From: Oryza sativa Japonica Group
Lineage: Eukaryota; Streptophyta; Magnoliopsida; Poales; Poaceae
Assembly (NCBI RefSeq): GCF_034140825.1
Contig: NC_089038.1
Location: 26,069,501-26,133,500 of the forward strand
Length of the DNA: 64,000 bases
Reading direction: 5' to 3'
Translations under genes and position numbers: made by a program
The notes under the pieces: generated by a model
What the model was told of the DNA's origin: nothing
The model's database searches: none
The model's input: the letters and a program-made list of their open reading frames with translations, nothing else
Part shown: positions 50,223 through 61,449 of the stretch, one piece after another
How the letters are laid out: each line of letters opens with the position of its first letter
Numbering within the stretch: the stretch's first letter is position 1

Positions 50223-50618
50223 TCACTCCTTTATCTGGAGCCAGCGGCCGAGCTGCGTCGGGTTGACGACGCCGGGGACGCGGGCCCCGCTCGCCATGAG
50301 GAGCCACGACACCTCGGCGTACCTCCTCCGCTTGGCGGCGTCGGGCTCCGGCTCGGGCACGGGCTCGCCGGGATGCAAGGCGGCGGCTTGGCTCGGCTTC
50401 GTCGGCTCGACCCGGCGGCCCTGGAGCGTGCCGCGGGTCAGGAACTCGTGCGCCAGGTGACCGGCTAGGAGCTTGTTGTTGGGGACCGGCCCCGGAGCCG
50501 GCTTATTAGTACCCGGCTCGGCTAGAGCTTTATTAGCCGGAGCCTGAGCCAGGAGCTCCCGCTCCTTGCGCTTGCCGACCGCGACACGTGCCGCCTCCAG
50601 CTTCTCGCTGAGCGACAT
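50223..50618 (-). CDS. Hypothetical 131-aa protein, single exon
   Basis: A GC-rich open frame starts at MSLSEKLEAARVAVGKRKER and ends GRWLQIKE. I chose the internal ATG at 50618 over the one at 50753 because the first 45 residues are Phe/Ser-rich leader-like sequence translated from a polypyrimidine tract. It has a charged N-terminal helix, a Pro/Ala-rich middle, a basic KRRR and a conserved-looking AEVSWLLMASGARVPGVV block. I do not recognise the family. A TATA box about 320 bp upstream supports transcription. It could also be noncoding or rice-specific. Confidence 0.5.
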   Translation of the reverse strand: MSLSEKLEAARVAVGKRKERELLAQAPANKALAEPGTNKPAPGPVPNNKLLAGHLAHEFLTRGTLQGRRVEPTKPSQAAALHPGEPVPEPEPDAAKRRRYAEVSWLLMASGARVPGVVNPTQLGRWLQIKE

Positions 50619-50938
50619 ATCGACGGCTGAGGGTCGTTCGCCACGTGCCACGTCAGCACGAGTCAGAGCCGTCAAAGAAAGAGAGGAATTCAGAAAAAAA
50701 AAAAAGGTTTCGATGGGAGAAAAGGAAAAAGAGAAGGGCGATGTGTTCTGCAAAAAGGGTAGAAAAAAAAGGGAAGGAGATGTACAAAGGTGGGGCCCAC
50801 CAGGGGCAAAATCGTAACTTCACAGGCCAGGGGCCAGCAAAGCAGATGGAGGGGGGGAGAGACAGCAGAGAAGAGAGAGAGGGAAGGTGGAAAAAAAATT
50901 TGTGGTAGAAGGGAAGGGGTCTGTGGGATGCCGGCTCA

Positions 50939-50946
50939 TATTTATA
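50939..50946 (-). promoter_or_regulatory. TATA box for the 131-aa ORF
   Basis: TATAAATA on the minus strand, followed by a pyrimidine-rich leader (CTCTCTC) about 40-80 bases downstream. This is a typical plant core promoter layout. Confidence 0.55.
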
Positions 50947-52596
50947 TCGGAGAGATTTAGAGAGAGGACTCAAGGTTCGGAAGAATTACAAGGGATGCCA
51001 TCCTCGCTAGAGTCTAGTTGCCACAAAATCTAGAGGATAATGAGGTAATTGCGCGTCATGGTGGGATGTGGGTTCTGTGGCGTGGAGTGGGGCCAGGGGA
51101 AACTGCCACTGCCGTGTACCCGGTTGTTATGACGCTGGGTCCCGTCCGATGGGCCCACCCGTCAGTGGAGCGGGGGAAATCTTTTGGGTAGGTTTTTGTT
51201 TCCCGCCTCAGGTGTCTGGGACGTGGGACCGGACCTGGCTTTATTAGTTGCAGTTTGTTTGGGAAGCCCAAAATCCTCCGTATTTCTGTAGATGGCCAGA
51301 TAATTGAGTTTTAAAATCTTTGCTTATTTGTAGGATGGATCGAGAATTAAAGTCCTTCTAATTGAGACATCGATGATAATATAAGTTTTATCTGTTTTCT
51401 AAAATAAGATTGGTTACTTAAGTTGTTTAACACCAAGACTGGTGTCGGAAGCACCGTCTTCTCTAAGACACTCCTCCCGACGGCTCCAACAGTGATAATA
51501 TCTATGATACTTATTAGGGGTGACAATTTTCTTGTTGGGGTTGAGTGGAAATTCCAGCTCGCGGATGACCCGGTGGGCTCCGAAGATATGAGGTAGAACC
51601 TTGAAGCCTATTTGGCCTTTTTAAATAGAGGTATATGAAGTAAACCATAATTTCTCCACTTCCCATCTCCCCCCCCTCCCCCTCTCCTCCAACCTCATTC
51701 TTTGTTTTCTCCGTTGAGACCTCGACACAGGCTCTCGAGCGGGGCTTGGGCTCGGTACGTTGTGTCCTCCTTGAGACCTCGACACCAGAAGCCCACAGCC
51801 ACCTCTCCCCGTCCTCCTGAATTCCTGAGTCCCTCCTGCTTCTCTGAGTACCACGCTGCCTCCTCCTCCTACGCTGACTTCAGATGCATGGGTACGATGT
51901 GGGGCTTTCTACCTTGTTAGTGCAGCGGTATCCAGTGTTCTACAAACTAGAGGATGCCCAGCGCGTTGCTGCAGGACTTTGTTAACATCAATTTGTTAGA
52001 TAAGAGGTATAATCTCAAAAAGAAACAAAATAAACAAATAGGTTTCTTGAAGAAATTCTTTTTAGCAGCCCTATCAAAAATTTGTACATAATTTAGATAG
52101 CACATGTCAAGTGAAGGAATGTTCAGCCATAAAGCTCTTTTATATGGATTGACAGGCTGGATGCATATAGATGTGTGTGGAGATATGCCCATGTGGGTTA
52201 CATTTGGCACTGAAGAAGCTAAGAGACTCACCGGGGTGGTGACTGATGGGTTGGGCTCTATGCTGCATTATATCTAATGTCTGAGAAGCAATCTAATATA
52301 TTTATCCAACGGTTCACAATTTGATGATGACGTGGAAGCACGAGGTTTAAACTTTTGGCCTTAACTTTATAGAAAGAAGGGATGTGCTTAGTCCTAATTC
52401 TCACCGTTTTTAACCACTTCTTTTTGACAGGATGTTAAATCCGGCATGCAACCAGTGAGGAACGAGGATATTCTAGACTCCAATACATCTCTCATGGATG
52501 GGTCCTGTGCTATTTGCCAATGCAATAGCCTAGGATTTAATTCTGTGATTTGTACATTATCATTCAGTGTGATGTGTCCTTTCTAATGAGTATTAA
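50947..52596. other. Intergenic; no gene seen
   Basis: Mixed-composition sequence with short open frames lacking domains. The CT-rich stretch at 51655-51890 with two similar TTGAGACCTCGACAC phrases looks like a small duplication. Confidence 0.35.
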
Positions 52597-52842
52597 GGCT
52601 GTGTTTGGAGCCCTAGGTTCCCAACCCCTCTCTAGTATTCCGCGCGCATGCTTTTCAAACTGCTAAACGGTGTGTTTTTTTTAAAAAAGTTTATAAACGA
52701 AAGTCGCTTAAAAAAGTTATATTGATCCATTTTTTTTAAAAAAATTAGCTAATAATTACTAGTAATTAATCATGTGCTAATGTACCACTCCGTTTTCTAT
52801 ACGCACTGTGTGTGTTGGTAACAGGCACTTCCGAACACAGCC
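52597..52842. mobile_element. MITE with TAA target duplication
   Basis: 246 bp with ends GCTGTGTTTGGAGCCC and TTCCGAACACAGC, flanked by TAA at 52594-52596 and 52843-52845. Confidence 0.8.
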
Positions 52843-53779
52843 TAACTCTATCTGGTTGTGCGGGTCCCGCTCACCCATCGAGTCCCCCGCGGGGGTTGTA
52901 TATGATGTTTTTTCTCTTTTCTTGCTTTTGGGTTTTTTTTTCTTCCATTATATTTAATAAAAAGCACAATCCCGTGCTAATTCTATTTTAAAAAAATGTT
53001 ACGTACTAACAGTGATATAACTCTTAAATTGTTGCTTTTTAAAAGGAAACTTGAAGTCTTTTATATCAACTGTGAATGGTATCAGGTCATTTTAATTGAC
53101 TAACTCGGTTTGGTTTGGAAATGGGTATTAGATTCATTTCGAGAGACGTTTTGCTAGAAATTAACCATATTGTTGTGTTGACTTCAGAGGTTCAGGGTTC
53201 CAGCGAAAATATAATTTTTAAACAATAGGTTATTATTTTTGTTCAAATCTTTAAAAAGACCAATAAAATATGTCGTGAAATTAATTAGTAGAATAATAGT
53301 CATGTTAATCATTCAGTTTAGAACTAATGATGACGGCTTTGAATAAAAGACCAGTATATAATGCGCAATACATCAAGGGTAAAATATGCATCAGGCATGT
53401 GCGTACGTAGAACATGAGTAAGCGAAATACCATATTTTCCAGGTCATCTAAATAAATTGTAGCATATATAACAAATGAATATTTAATGGAGATGATTAGC
53501 TGCACTATAAGAAGCGATTTTCCCAACACATGGGTTTATTTTTTAGGTGGATTCAAAAGAATCCTCCTTTAAAAATAACTAGATGGATACCCCACACGTT
53601 GCTGCGGAAAAATTGTGTGATAATATAGTAGATATGAGTTCTAAATTTTTCTTTCTTATCTACTATTCGATTTTTTTTTCATGTATTTATTTATTTTTAT
53701 ACTTTATAAATTATCTAAATGTTAGAAATGATTGGGTTGTATGGTGTACTTTTTGGGGGAAGAGATGCAATTTATAACC
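52843..53779. other. Intergenic, A/T-rich; possible Helitron-like start
   Basis: No gene is supported. At about 53580 the phrase GATGGATACCCCACACGTTGCTGCGG resembles sequence often seen at rice Helitron-type ends. This is a weak hint only. Confidence 0.25.
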
Positions 53780-53950
53780 TTGATGAATCATCCAGAGGCT
53801 AAAAACAAATAAGATGATGTGAAGAAATGTATTTTACACCCTTGATGAATCATCCAAAGGCTAAAAATAATTGAGATGACGTGAAGAGATGTAATTTACA
53901 TTATTGATGAATCATCCAAAGGCTAACAACACAATTAAGGTAATGTGGCT
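53780..53950. repeat. Tandem repeat, unit 62 bp, about 2.7 copies
   Basis: TTGATGAATCATCCAAAGGC starts three units at 53780, 53842 and 53904, each with GATG(A)TGTGAAGA and ATTTACA. Confidence 0.9.
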
Positions 53951-54355
53951 TTATGAGAGAAGAGATAAATATTATTAACTACACTCAGCGGGGGATGAAC
54001 TTTATAGATATATAGGATAAGAGACCCTATAAATTCAGCATTGTCTATAAAAATTGATTTTTACAAATGTGTATAACAGGACAGCCGTAAAAATTACCTT
54101 ATTTTCACTAGATCCCGTATATGAAAATTTTAATTTTCATAGGCCACCAGCAAAAAATGCAGAAGCGTTATTAAACGATAGATCGACACAGCTGAGGCAG
54201 CACGCAAATGCTAATGCGTGGCTAGTCACGCGCATTCCCCCTCCTCCACGTGCACCATTGAACACGTGGCGCGCACGGAGAGGGAGGCAGCAGACGGTAC
54301 ACTTTTCTTTTTTTTTTTTGGTTTTTAATACGTACATATACAAACTTGGTGTACA

Positions 54356-55770
54356 CACTAGAACGGGATCAGTTATCTCTAACGGGCTTAAAGCTCATCT
54401 CTTTCGGGCAGGGCCCCTTCACTAAGCAAAGGTCAGTGATGTGAGAAAATATCTCAACCGGACATCCGGGCGTCACGGATGACACACATCTCAATCGGGC
54501 CAACACAAAAACCCGTCACGGATGACTCTCATCTCTAACGGGCCTAAATTATAGCTCGCACGGATAAGTATAATCCAAAAAAAATAAATTTTGTTTTTTT
54601 GTTAGCCTCACACGCCTTTGCCCTCACTCGTGCGCCTTCCCGGTCGATCACCCATCCATCCCGAAATTGCTCTAGGCTAAGCACGCTTAGCCTCATAGTT
54701 CTTTGGAGATTGGATTCCGAGAAAGAAATTGTAACTTGTTGGCATGAGTATTCTATTAATCCTATTAAGCCCTGGGCCAGGATGTCACACCCTAGCATAC
54801 CCTATTCATATACATTCATTCACATACATATATTTAACACAACCACATTCACATAACATCTATTTTAATCACATATTTCACCAGCAAAACCAAGTTAATT
54901 GGATCAAATATATATTTAGCAAGTATTATCGTAAGGAGGAGATAAATCAGACTTTTAGGAAAAATAAATTTCGAATTGAATTTTACGATACTAAATGAAC
55001 TCATATGAAAAAGCTGTCAAAAACAAAGTTGTAGAGCTCATTGAGATCTACCAATTTTATTTTGGTCATTTCTCCATCTGGGTTTAATAGAGCTATATAA
55101 AATTTGAATTTTAAAATATAAGAAATTCAAATATTTTTTCGGGTAGTAAATGATTTCAAATGGAAAAATTATCAACAATAAAGTTGTATAACTCATCAAG
55201 ATCTATAACTTTTACTTTGGTCTTTTTTTCTATATAACATTTTTTGAACAATTTGAATTTGAATTTAAAAATATGACAACTTCAAACAATATTTTCAAAT
55301 ACTAAATGATTTCAACTTAAAAAGCCATCAACAACAAAATTGTATAACTCATCAATATCTATAACTTTTATTTTGGTTATTTTTCTATATAACATTTTTT
55401 TGAACAATTTGAATTTGAATTTGAAAATATAACAACTTCAAACAACATTTTCAAATACTAAATGATTTCAACTTAAAAAGCCATCAACAATAAAATTGTA
55501 TAACTCATCAATATCTATAACTTTTATTTTGGTTATTTTTCTATATAACATTTTTTTGAACAATTTGAATTTTAATTTAAAAATATGACAACTTCAAACA
55601 ATATTTTCAAATACTAAATAATTTCAACTGAAAAAGCCATCAACAACAAAGTTGTATAAATCATCAAGATCTATAACTTTTATTTTGGTCTTTTCTTCAT
55701 CCGATAAAGTGATAGTAACATTATTCACAAAATTCACATATCTCTTATCTGATTTTATAAACTATAACAT
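54356..55770 (+). mobile_element. CACTA-like left end with subterminal repeats
   Basis: CACTAGAACGGGATCAG at 54356 is followed by repeats of TCTCTAACGGGC (about 54376 and 54530) and CGTCACGGATGA (about 54470 and 54513), as in CACTA subterminal regions. A tandem array follows. I do not see the matching inverted right end, so the element is truncated or its end lies elsewhere. Confidence 0.5.
54990..55770. repeat. Tandem array, unit about 156 bp, five copies
   Basis: Units start with CTAAATGATTTCAA at about 54990, 55145, 55301, 55457 and 55613. Each contains AAAAAGCCATCAACAACAAA and TCTATAACTTTTATTTTGGT. The middle copies are nearly identical and the outer ones more diverged. Confidence 0.92.
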
Positions 55771-56029
55771 ATGTATGTAAATTCTGTGAACAATGTTACT
55801 AACATTTCAGATGAAGATGGTTTGCAGTGCTCTCACTAGGGACATGGAGGGAGGCGTGCCAAAGCGGTGCATATGGAGAGGAGAGGCACCAGCAGAGTAT
55901 GAAGAGGAGGCGGCGGCAGCCATGGCAGGGTGGGAGAGAAGGCGGAGATAGGAATTGAGCGTTTTTTTTGCAAAAAAGACCCTAAACTCCAGCATATTAC
56001 AACAAGGTCCACCACATCGTAGATTGGCA

Positions 56030-56350
56030 ATCCGACGGCTGCAGACCCTTTACCGAATCGGAACACCACTACTTCCCTCGCCGAATCCCTTACCGAATCG
56101 GAACACCGTCCCCTCGTCGAATATGAATAGAAGACAATCGCTACAGCGGACTTATATAAGAGTGTCGGCCTCGACGGGGAGGACGCACACAACCCGTATT
56201 GATCTCATCTATCCTCTAGTGCTAGTTAGCCTGGTAAATTTCTATGCCCTTCTCCTCCGGTGACGAGGAGAGCAACACGGTTGTTTCCAAAGCCTTAGAT
56301 GAGCGAGTAGAAGCTAAACCAGTCTTTCTGATTTTGCACGATCTCCCTTT
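56030..56350 (+). pseudogene. 5' fragment of a TFIP11-like gene (promoter, leader, start)
   Basis: The stretch from about 56040 (CCGAATCGGAACACCACTAC, TATATAAG at 56153-56160, GGGGAGGACGCACAC, TGATCT) to the ATG at 56244 and its codons MPFSSGDEESN matches, in order, the promoter, leader and start (MASVGDEGRN) of the G-patch gene at 58.4 kb. After some 30 codons similarity ends and a stop follows. I read it as a truncated third family member. The fragment could still be transcribed, since the TATA box is intact. Confidence 0.55.
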
Positions 56351-56955
56351 GTATACTGACAGTTGGCAGGATCAAGTGAATTAGACAGCTCCATTTCAGT
56401 GTTAGGTGCTAGTATTAGCCTGTCATTGTTCCAGTTGCTTCTCTCATGCAGAGGTGCAGAGCACAGCTTCTTGTCCTGCTGCTTGCAAAGATCAATTTTT
56501 TCGTTGGCTTTGTTCCAACATTGAAGGTTCACCTGATATGATTCGATCAACAAAATTAACAGTTTAGCTGAAGAAATTTTGTGAGATAATAGCTGTGAAA
56601 AGTGTGAAATGCCTATTCAACAATTCTTTAGAAATGCACTCTCTGTAATGTAATACATTCCAAAGGAAATTGCAAATGAAACTTGAGTGAAAATTTGTCA
56701 GGTAGTTATAGATATTTGAAGTTGACCGATTTCCTCTTTGCTGGACAGGTCCTACATTATTGGTTGATACTCCAAGAAACACAAATATAACAGGTATTAT
56801 GCATACTTTTCTTTTTCCAAGGAGCTACCTGCTCTATCACGAATATAATTAATAATTATATGATATATCTGATGAATTTACCACATTCAGCAGTGCTGCC
56901 ACTGCCCATGGTCTCACAGATATGACAAAAACATGAATATCATTGACTAGCTCAA
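56314..56955 (-). other. Possible exons of an unidentified minus-strand gene or gene fragment
   Basis: The frame at 56314-56533 follows an acceptor-like ATCATATCAG and reads VNLQCWNKANEKIDLC ... SERLV before a stop. Upstream, a short open segment (GVSTNNVGPVQQRGNRSTSN, about 56700-56770) and another near 56890-56935 could be further exons. I do not recognise it and could not confirm splice phases. It overlaps the end of the TFIP11-like fragment on the other strand. Confidence 0.25.
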
Positions 56956-58378
56956 TTATTACTATATGTAGTGCAGAACTGTGGACAAATCGACATATAA
57001 CTCATTTGTGTTGATATTGCAACTGTTGGCATTGCAAGTTCTGTGCTTATATTCAAAGATTAACCTTTCAGGGAAGAACAATATGAAAAATGAGACGCTG
57101 GTTTTCTGGTACGTTCAGACAAAGACAAGTAGAGATGATGTTTATCAGGGTAAGTACTTTATATGTCCAAATAGTCCTTGTTTTCTATAGCAAGTATGGT
57201 TGAGTGCTTAAAAACTGAAAATTGTGAGTATATGTACTAGGCTTAATCATGCCTGACCTTCTTCCTTGTCTTAAAAATATTTTTTTCCCAGAATTGTAGA
57301 TGATAACTCACTTCTTATTTTAGTTTTTCCAAATTAACACAGAATAATTGTCATTTTCCAAACAAATTTTCATATGACTATTCAGGTGTCCATAATGTTT
57401 CCTGTTTGTTTTTCAGGTTTTTAAGATTAAGAGACAGGACTTTTGATGGATTTGGAAGCTGATGGTGGTAGTTGCCAAACTCTCTTTATTTTTGGGAAAA
57501 ATTCAGAGACAAGGAAAAGTTTGTTTTCAAGGGCTTGATGATAAACTAGTTTTAGTTTCGTCAGTTCTTTTGGGGTTTGCCTGCAGAACTGTTATTCGTA
57601 GTATAATGGTAATTCAATTAGCAGAACTGCAGATTTAGGAGTCTCTAATTGTACTGTTTCAACAGATCAGTATATGCAGGGCCGAACATGGAAGACGATA
57701 TATGCGCTTAATTTCTAATCTATTGCTATACTAGTAGACAATGTAAATGACAAATCAATCTCTTGTCTGTGACTAGCATATCTATGGAAAACATATGATT
57801 ATTTTGGATGTTTTACTGCTTGTAGAATTTAATCTATCCAAAATTATGAATTTTTTTAATATTCTGGACTATTTTTCAGAATTCGTCTATGGTAAATCTA
57901 CTTTTTTCTATTTTTGGGCTTTTTAGAGTTATTTTGCACATTGATTTTTTTTTCTGTTTTCACGATCAATTTTTTTCTTATCATTTCTGAATTATTTTTG
58001 AATGGTAGTGATCCCTTCTAATCCCCTTCTATCCAAACCCAGGGATAATCCCTGCTAATCCCACTAACCACCCGCGCAAGTGGACGATAGGGGGATTCAC
58101 AAGGAGGGATTGGGTGTCAGGTGGGGGAACAACCCAAACCCCACGTGGGTTGATTTTCCTTTGGATTAATTTCCATAGATAGCGAACAAAGACTAACAGA
58201 TTAGTGGACAGGTGCGGACGTGGCACGGGCAGCCGCGATATGCGTCTCTTTCCGATTCGGAAGAGAACAGAGTCCCGAATCCCGATACGCGTCTCTTTCC
58301 GATTCGGAAGAGAAAGAACAGGATCGCGCAGCCCCTACTTCCCTGTATACCGAATCAGAACAGAACCGCTACTTCCCC
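56956..58378. other. Intergenic; upstream region of the G-patch gene
   Basis: No gene is supported up to about 58190. About 58200-58330 has two direct copies of CGTCTCTTTCCGATTCGGAAGAGAA, a near-palindromic element upstream of the TATA box. Confidence 0.45.
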
Positions 58379-58386
58379 TTATATAA
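58379..58386 (+). promoter_or_regulatory. TATA box of the G-patch gene
   Basis: TTATATAA lies 40-75 bp before the two candidate start codons (58426 and 58453). The same module occurs at 56152-56159 before the 5' fragment. Confidence 0.7.
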
Positions 58387-58425
58387 CACAGGCCGGCCTT
58401 AACAGGGAGGCGCACACTTCACCCA

Positions 58426-60192
58426 ATGCTGATCTTGGCCTCGGTTATTTCAATGGCCTCCGTCGGTGACGAGGGGAGAAACCAAGGTGGTAGTCTTTCC
58501 CACGGCGAGACTAATGCAGGCCAAGAGTTGGAAACATCTGATCGCACTCCTCCTAACTCCTCCAACACCAAGACTAGTGGCGTGCAGGAAATTGCGGCGG
58601 CTGCAAGCAAAGACGTGCCCACCATCCACTTTGTGCGCGTGAGCTCCGGCGACACGGATCACCATTGTCAATCGTTGTTTTCCCCTCCCGCTTACTGCAA
58701 TTCCTACTATCCCCCATTGCCGCCGCAGCCCGGGAGCATGGCAACCAACCAGATAGTGGCAAGGTTGATGGCTCAGATGAACTACGAGGAGGGCACCGGC
58801 CTTGGCAAGTACGGCCACGGGATTATCGATCCCATCAACCCGACCAAAAAGTATGGGAAAGGAGGCGTTGGCAAATTCGAGTCGTCGTACGATAGCGACT
58901 CGGATTATGACACGGGGCCGCCTGTAGAGCCCAAGCTCGAGCGGGGCACCGGCGAAGCAGAGCCGGAAGCCGTTGTCGACGTCGAGGAGGTTCGCGCCAT
59001 GGACACGCTGCAGAGAGAGCGTGAAGCCTATGCCGCCGCGCGGGCGTGGGAGCGGCGCCACGAGAAGGTTCGAGCCTATAACATGCGCAGGCAACGCCCA
59101 CCGAAACACGCCACCGCCGCCGACGACTGGGAGGGGATGGCCTCCAGGTACACGGCGATCAAGCGTGCCTTGAAGATGGTCCGGGAGCTGAACGAGTCAG
59201 GGAAGCTCACGTTGGGCGGCCTGATCCACGAGTTCGCGGGAGTGAAGGCGAAGTTCCTGGAGGATTACAGGACAAACTGTATGCCGTACAAGGCGATCAG
59301 CTTCGCGGCGCCGCTGCTCCACTCGCAGCTGAGCTGGTAGTACAACGCAGGTGAGTATGGAGGCACGCAGCCGTTGCTGAACCGTACACTTGTCATGGTA
59401 GAAGCGCTCAAGGACAAGCTGGGGGCGGACGCATCGGCGGCGTACCCTCGCCTGATCCACGACCTCGTGATGGCACCGCCCTTGGATGCGTGGTGGTGGA
59501 GCGCTGAGGAGCCGGAGCCGATGCTACGGTTCGTCAATAGATGGAAGGGCCTCCTTCCGCAAGCCACCATGGATTCCATCCTAGATGAGGTCATCTTGCC
59601 GACGCTGGTAGCCGCGACGGACGTGTTTAGGCTGACGAGGCCGAGTAAGCTGAGCGTCTGTGTGGGCATGTGGATTCCTCATCTCAGCCACGCCCGCCTA
59701 CGAATAGTGTACATTATAAGCAGGCGGCTCAGAGATTGGCTGTGCGGTGGGATCTCTGAGTACGACTACAAGCTTGCGTTGCCATGGAAAAAGGTGTTCG
59801 ATCCAGCGAGCTGGGATGAACACATTGAGCGGCACGTGCTGCCTCATCTGAGGAAGGCTCTCCATGACCTCGAGATCTCGATAAGAATGACTTGGCTACA
59901 AAACAACAACTTCTTCCCTCTTGTAATGAGGTGGGCATCCATCGTGCCGGTGAAGTACATGGTGCCACTTTTGATACAAGGGTTCTTCAAGAAATGGATG
60001 TACGCCAACTATCGGTACCTAATGGGCGAGAGGCCCCGGTTGGATGAGGCGATGGCTTGGTATGAAGTGTGGAAAGGGCTTTTCACGCCGGAACTGCTCG
60101 CGGAGAAGCGCGTGGTCGTGCATGTCGAGGCCGGCCTCGACATGATCAACCGCGCGACGCAGGGATTGGAGATAAGCGTGCCGGAGCATTAG
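58426..60192 (+). CDS. TFIP11/NTR1-like G-patch splicing factor, one in-frame stop
   Basis: The frame is open from 58426 to a TAG at 59338-59340 and then continues in the same frame to a natural stop at 60192: 588 codons interrupted once. The ATG at 58453 (MASVGDEG) has better context. Domains: G-patch (ARLMAQMNYEEGTGLGKYGHGI, about residues 112-150), an acidic linker, a coiled segment (TLQREREAYAAARAWERR) and the GCFC-type region (EPMLRFVNRWKGLLP, WIPHLSHARL, PWKKVFDPASW, PLVMRWASIVPVKYMV, WYEVWKGLFTPELL, DMINRATQG). TFIP11/Ntr1 drives spliceosome disassembly with the Prp43 helicase. The copy is intronless and shorter than the usual 800-900 aa, so it may be a retroduplicate. The stop falls inside conserved sequence, so I do not read it as an intron. 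It is either a recent pseudogene or a truncated G-patch protein. Confidence 0.7.
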
Positions 60193-60723
60193 TAACATAA
60201 ACTGCTGAGGCCTATACGAGTTCGAGATGCTGAGCCCCTGCTAGTAAGAAGCTTGTATGTGTTAGATATTGTGTTTACCGAGGTCAATTCATGTATGCCA
60301 TCTAGGCATCTACTATCATGTAATCGTGATATGAAGCTTAAGTTCAGTTTTTTTTTTGCCTCTTTGCTTGTTATGTCTATACTATGTCTATGAATGTCAT
60401 TTTGACTTGCTTTTGATTTGAAAATACATATGAAATAATTTTTGGGAGACGTTTTGCCAGAAACTAATTGTAAAATTCTGAAATAGTACGTAGCAGCAAT
60501 CAGGAAAGCACGCAAGTTGTACTTGTAGATAGAGCATATAATATTTAATAACATAGTTGTTTAATTTTGGTTTCTAATGAAAATCAATCGCGACGGCATT
60601 TGATATCTTTTCTAATGGTTCCTTTTTGGAACCTCAAAATGTGAAACCGTCCAGGGTGGAGAACCGAAGAAATTTGGAAAGATTTTAAACAGTACGTCGC
60701 CAACGGGAGGTGGATTCTAATCT
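60193..60723. other. 3' flank of the G-patch gene; no gene seen
   Basis: A/T-rich sequence without a supported gene. Confidence 0.4.
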
Positions 60724-61063
60724 CTCGGGTGGACGTTCACCCGTTTCTTGCATATCATCTAAATAGTTATGAAAAATTTTCAAAAAAATTGTCATGATAG
60801 GTTAATATGTAATATATCACTTCACAAACATACAAGTTACAATTCGACTTCTACAAGTTATAACAAAAATAACAAATTTAACTCTAACTAATATACGTAT
60901 ATTCGCAATCAAATTTGTTATTTTTGTTACAACTTGTAGCAGTTGAATTTGAACTTGCATGTTTGTGAAGTGATATATTACATATTAACCTATCATGTCA
61001 AATTTTTTAAAATTTTTTCTAACCATTTAATTGACATGCAAGAAACGGGTGAACGTACACCCG
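60724..61063. mobile_element. 340-bp foldback element between the TFIP11-like genes
   Basis: The left arm starts CGGGTGGACGTTCACCCG and the right arm ends CGGGTGAACGTACACCCG. The arms (about 150 bp each) are inverted copies at roughly 90% by eye, and their tips are themselves small palindromes. Flanking duplication is not clear and there is no coding capacity. Confidence 0.85.
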
Positions 61064-61360
61064 TGTTTAAACAGTTTCCCGTCGCCAACGTCTATATTCC
61101 CTCTTCCTCGCGCGCCTTATCCTTCTTCCCGCGCCTCGCCAGCCTGGGTTATCCTGTACGCTTTTGAATGGCTTCCTGTTTCGGTGTTTCTTTCCAAATC
61201 AGCTGCTTGTTAGGGTTGCCAGTTTGCCACACAGCCACAGCTGTGGCGCTTGCGCCGCCCCATTAACCTGAGCCGCTAGCCGCTAGGGTTTCCGCGCTGC
61301 CACGGTGGCGCCGGCGCGCCTCCCCACTTAGGCTTGGCTCTCCTCGCGCCGCCGCCTCCC

Positions 61361-61367
61361 TATATAA
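61361..61367 (+). promoter_or_regulatory. TATA box of the second TFIP11-like gene
   Basis: TATATAA in CCCTATATAAGGGG, 83 bp before the ATG at 61450. Confidence 0.65.
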
Positions 61368-61449
61368 GGGGCATTATCCAACGGTAGAGAATGCCCTTTT
61401 CCTCCCGTAGTCTCTCAGCTAGGCGCCTAGGCGCATCGATCCCATCGAG

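Noticed and set aside
53780-55770. CRISPR-like arrays
   Set aside because: The repeats are contiguous without unique spacers, and the DNA is eukaryotic.
59326-59339. 14-nt GT...AG segment over the TAG as an intron
   Set aside because: Too short, and its removal would shift the frame into another stop.
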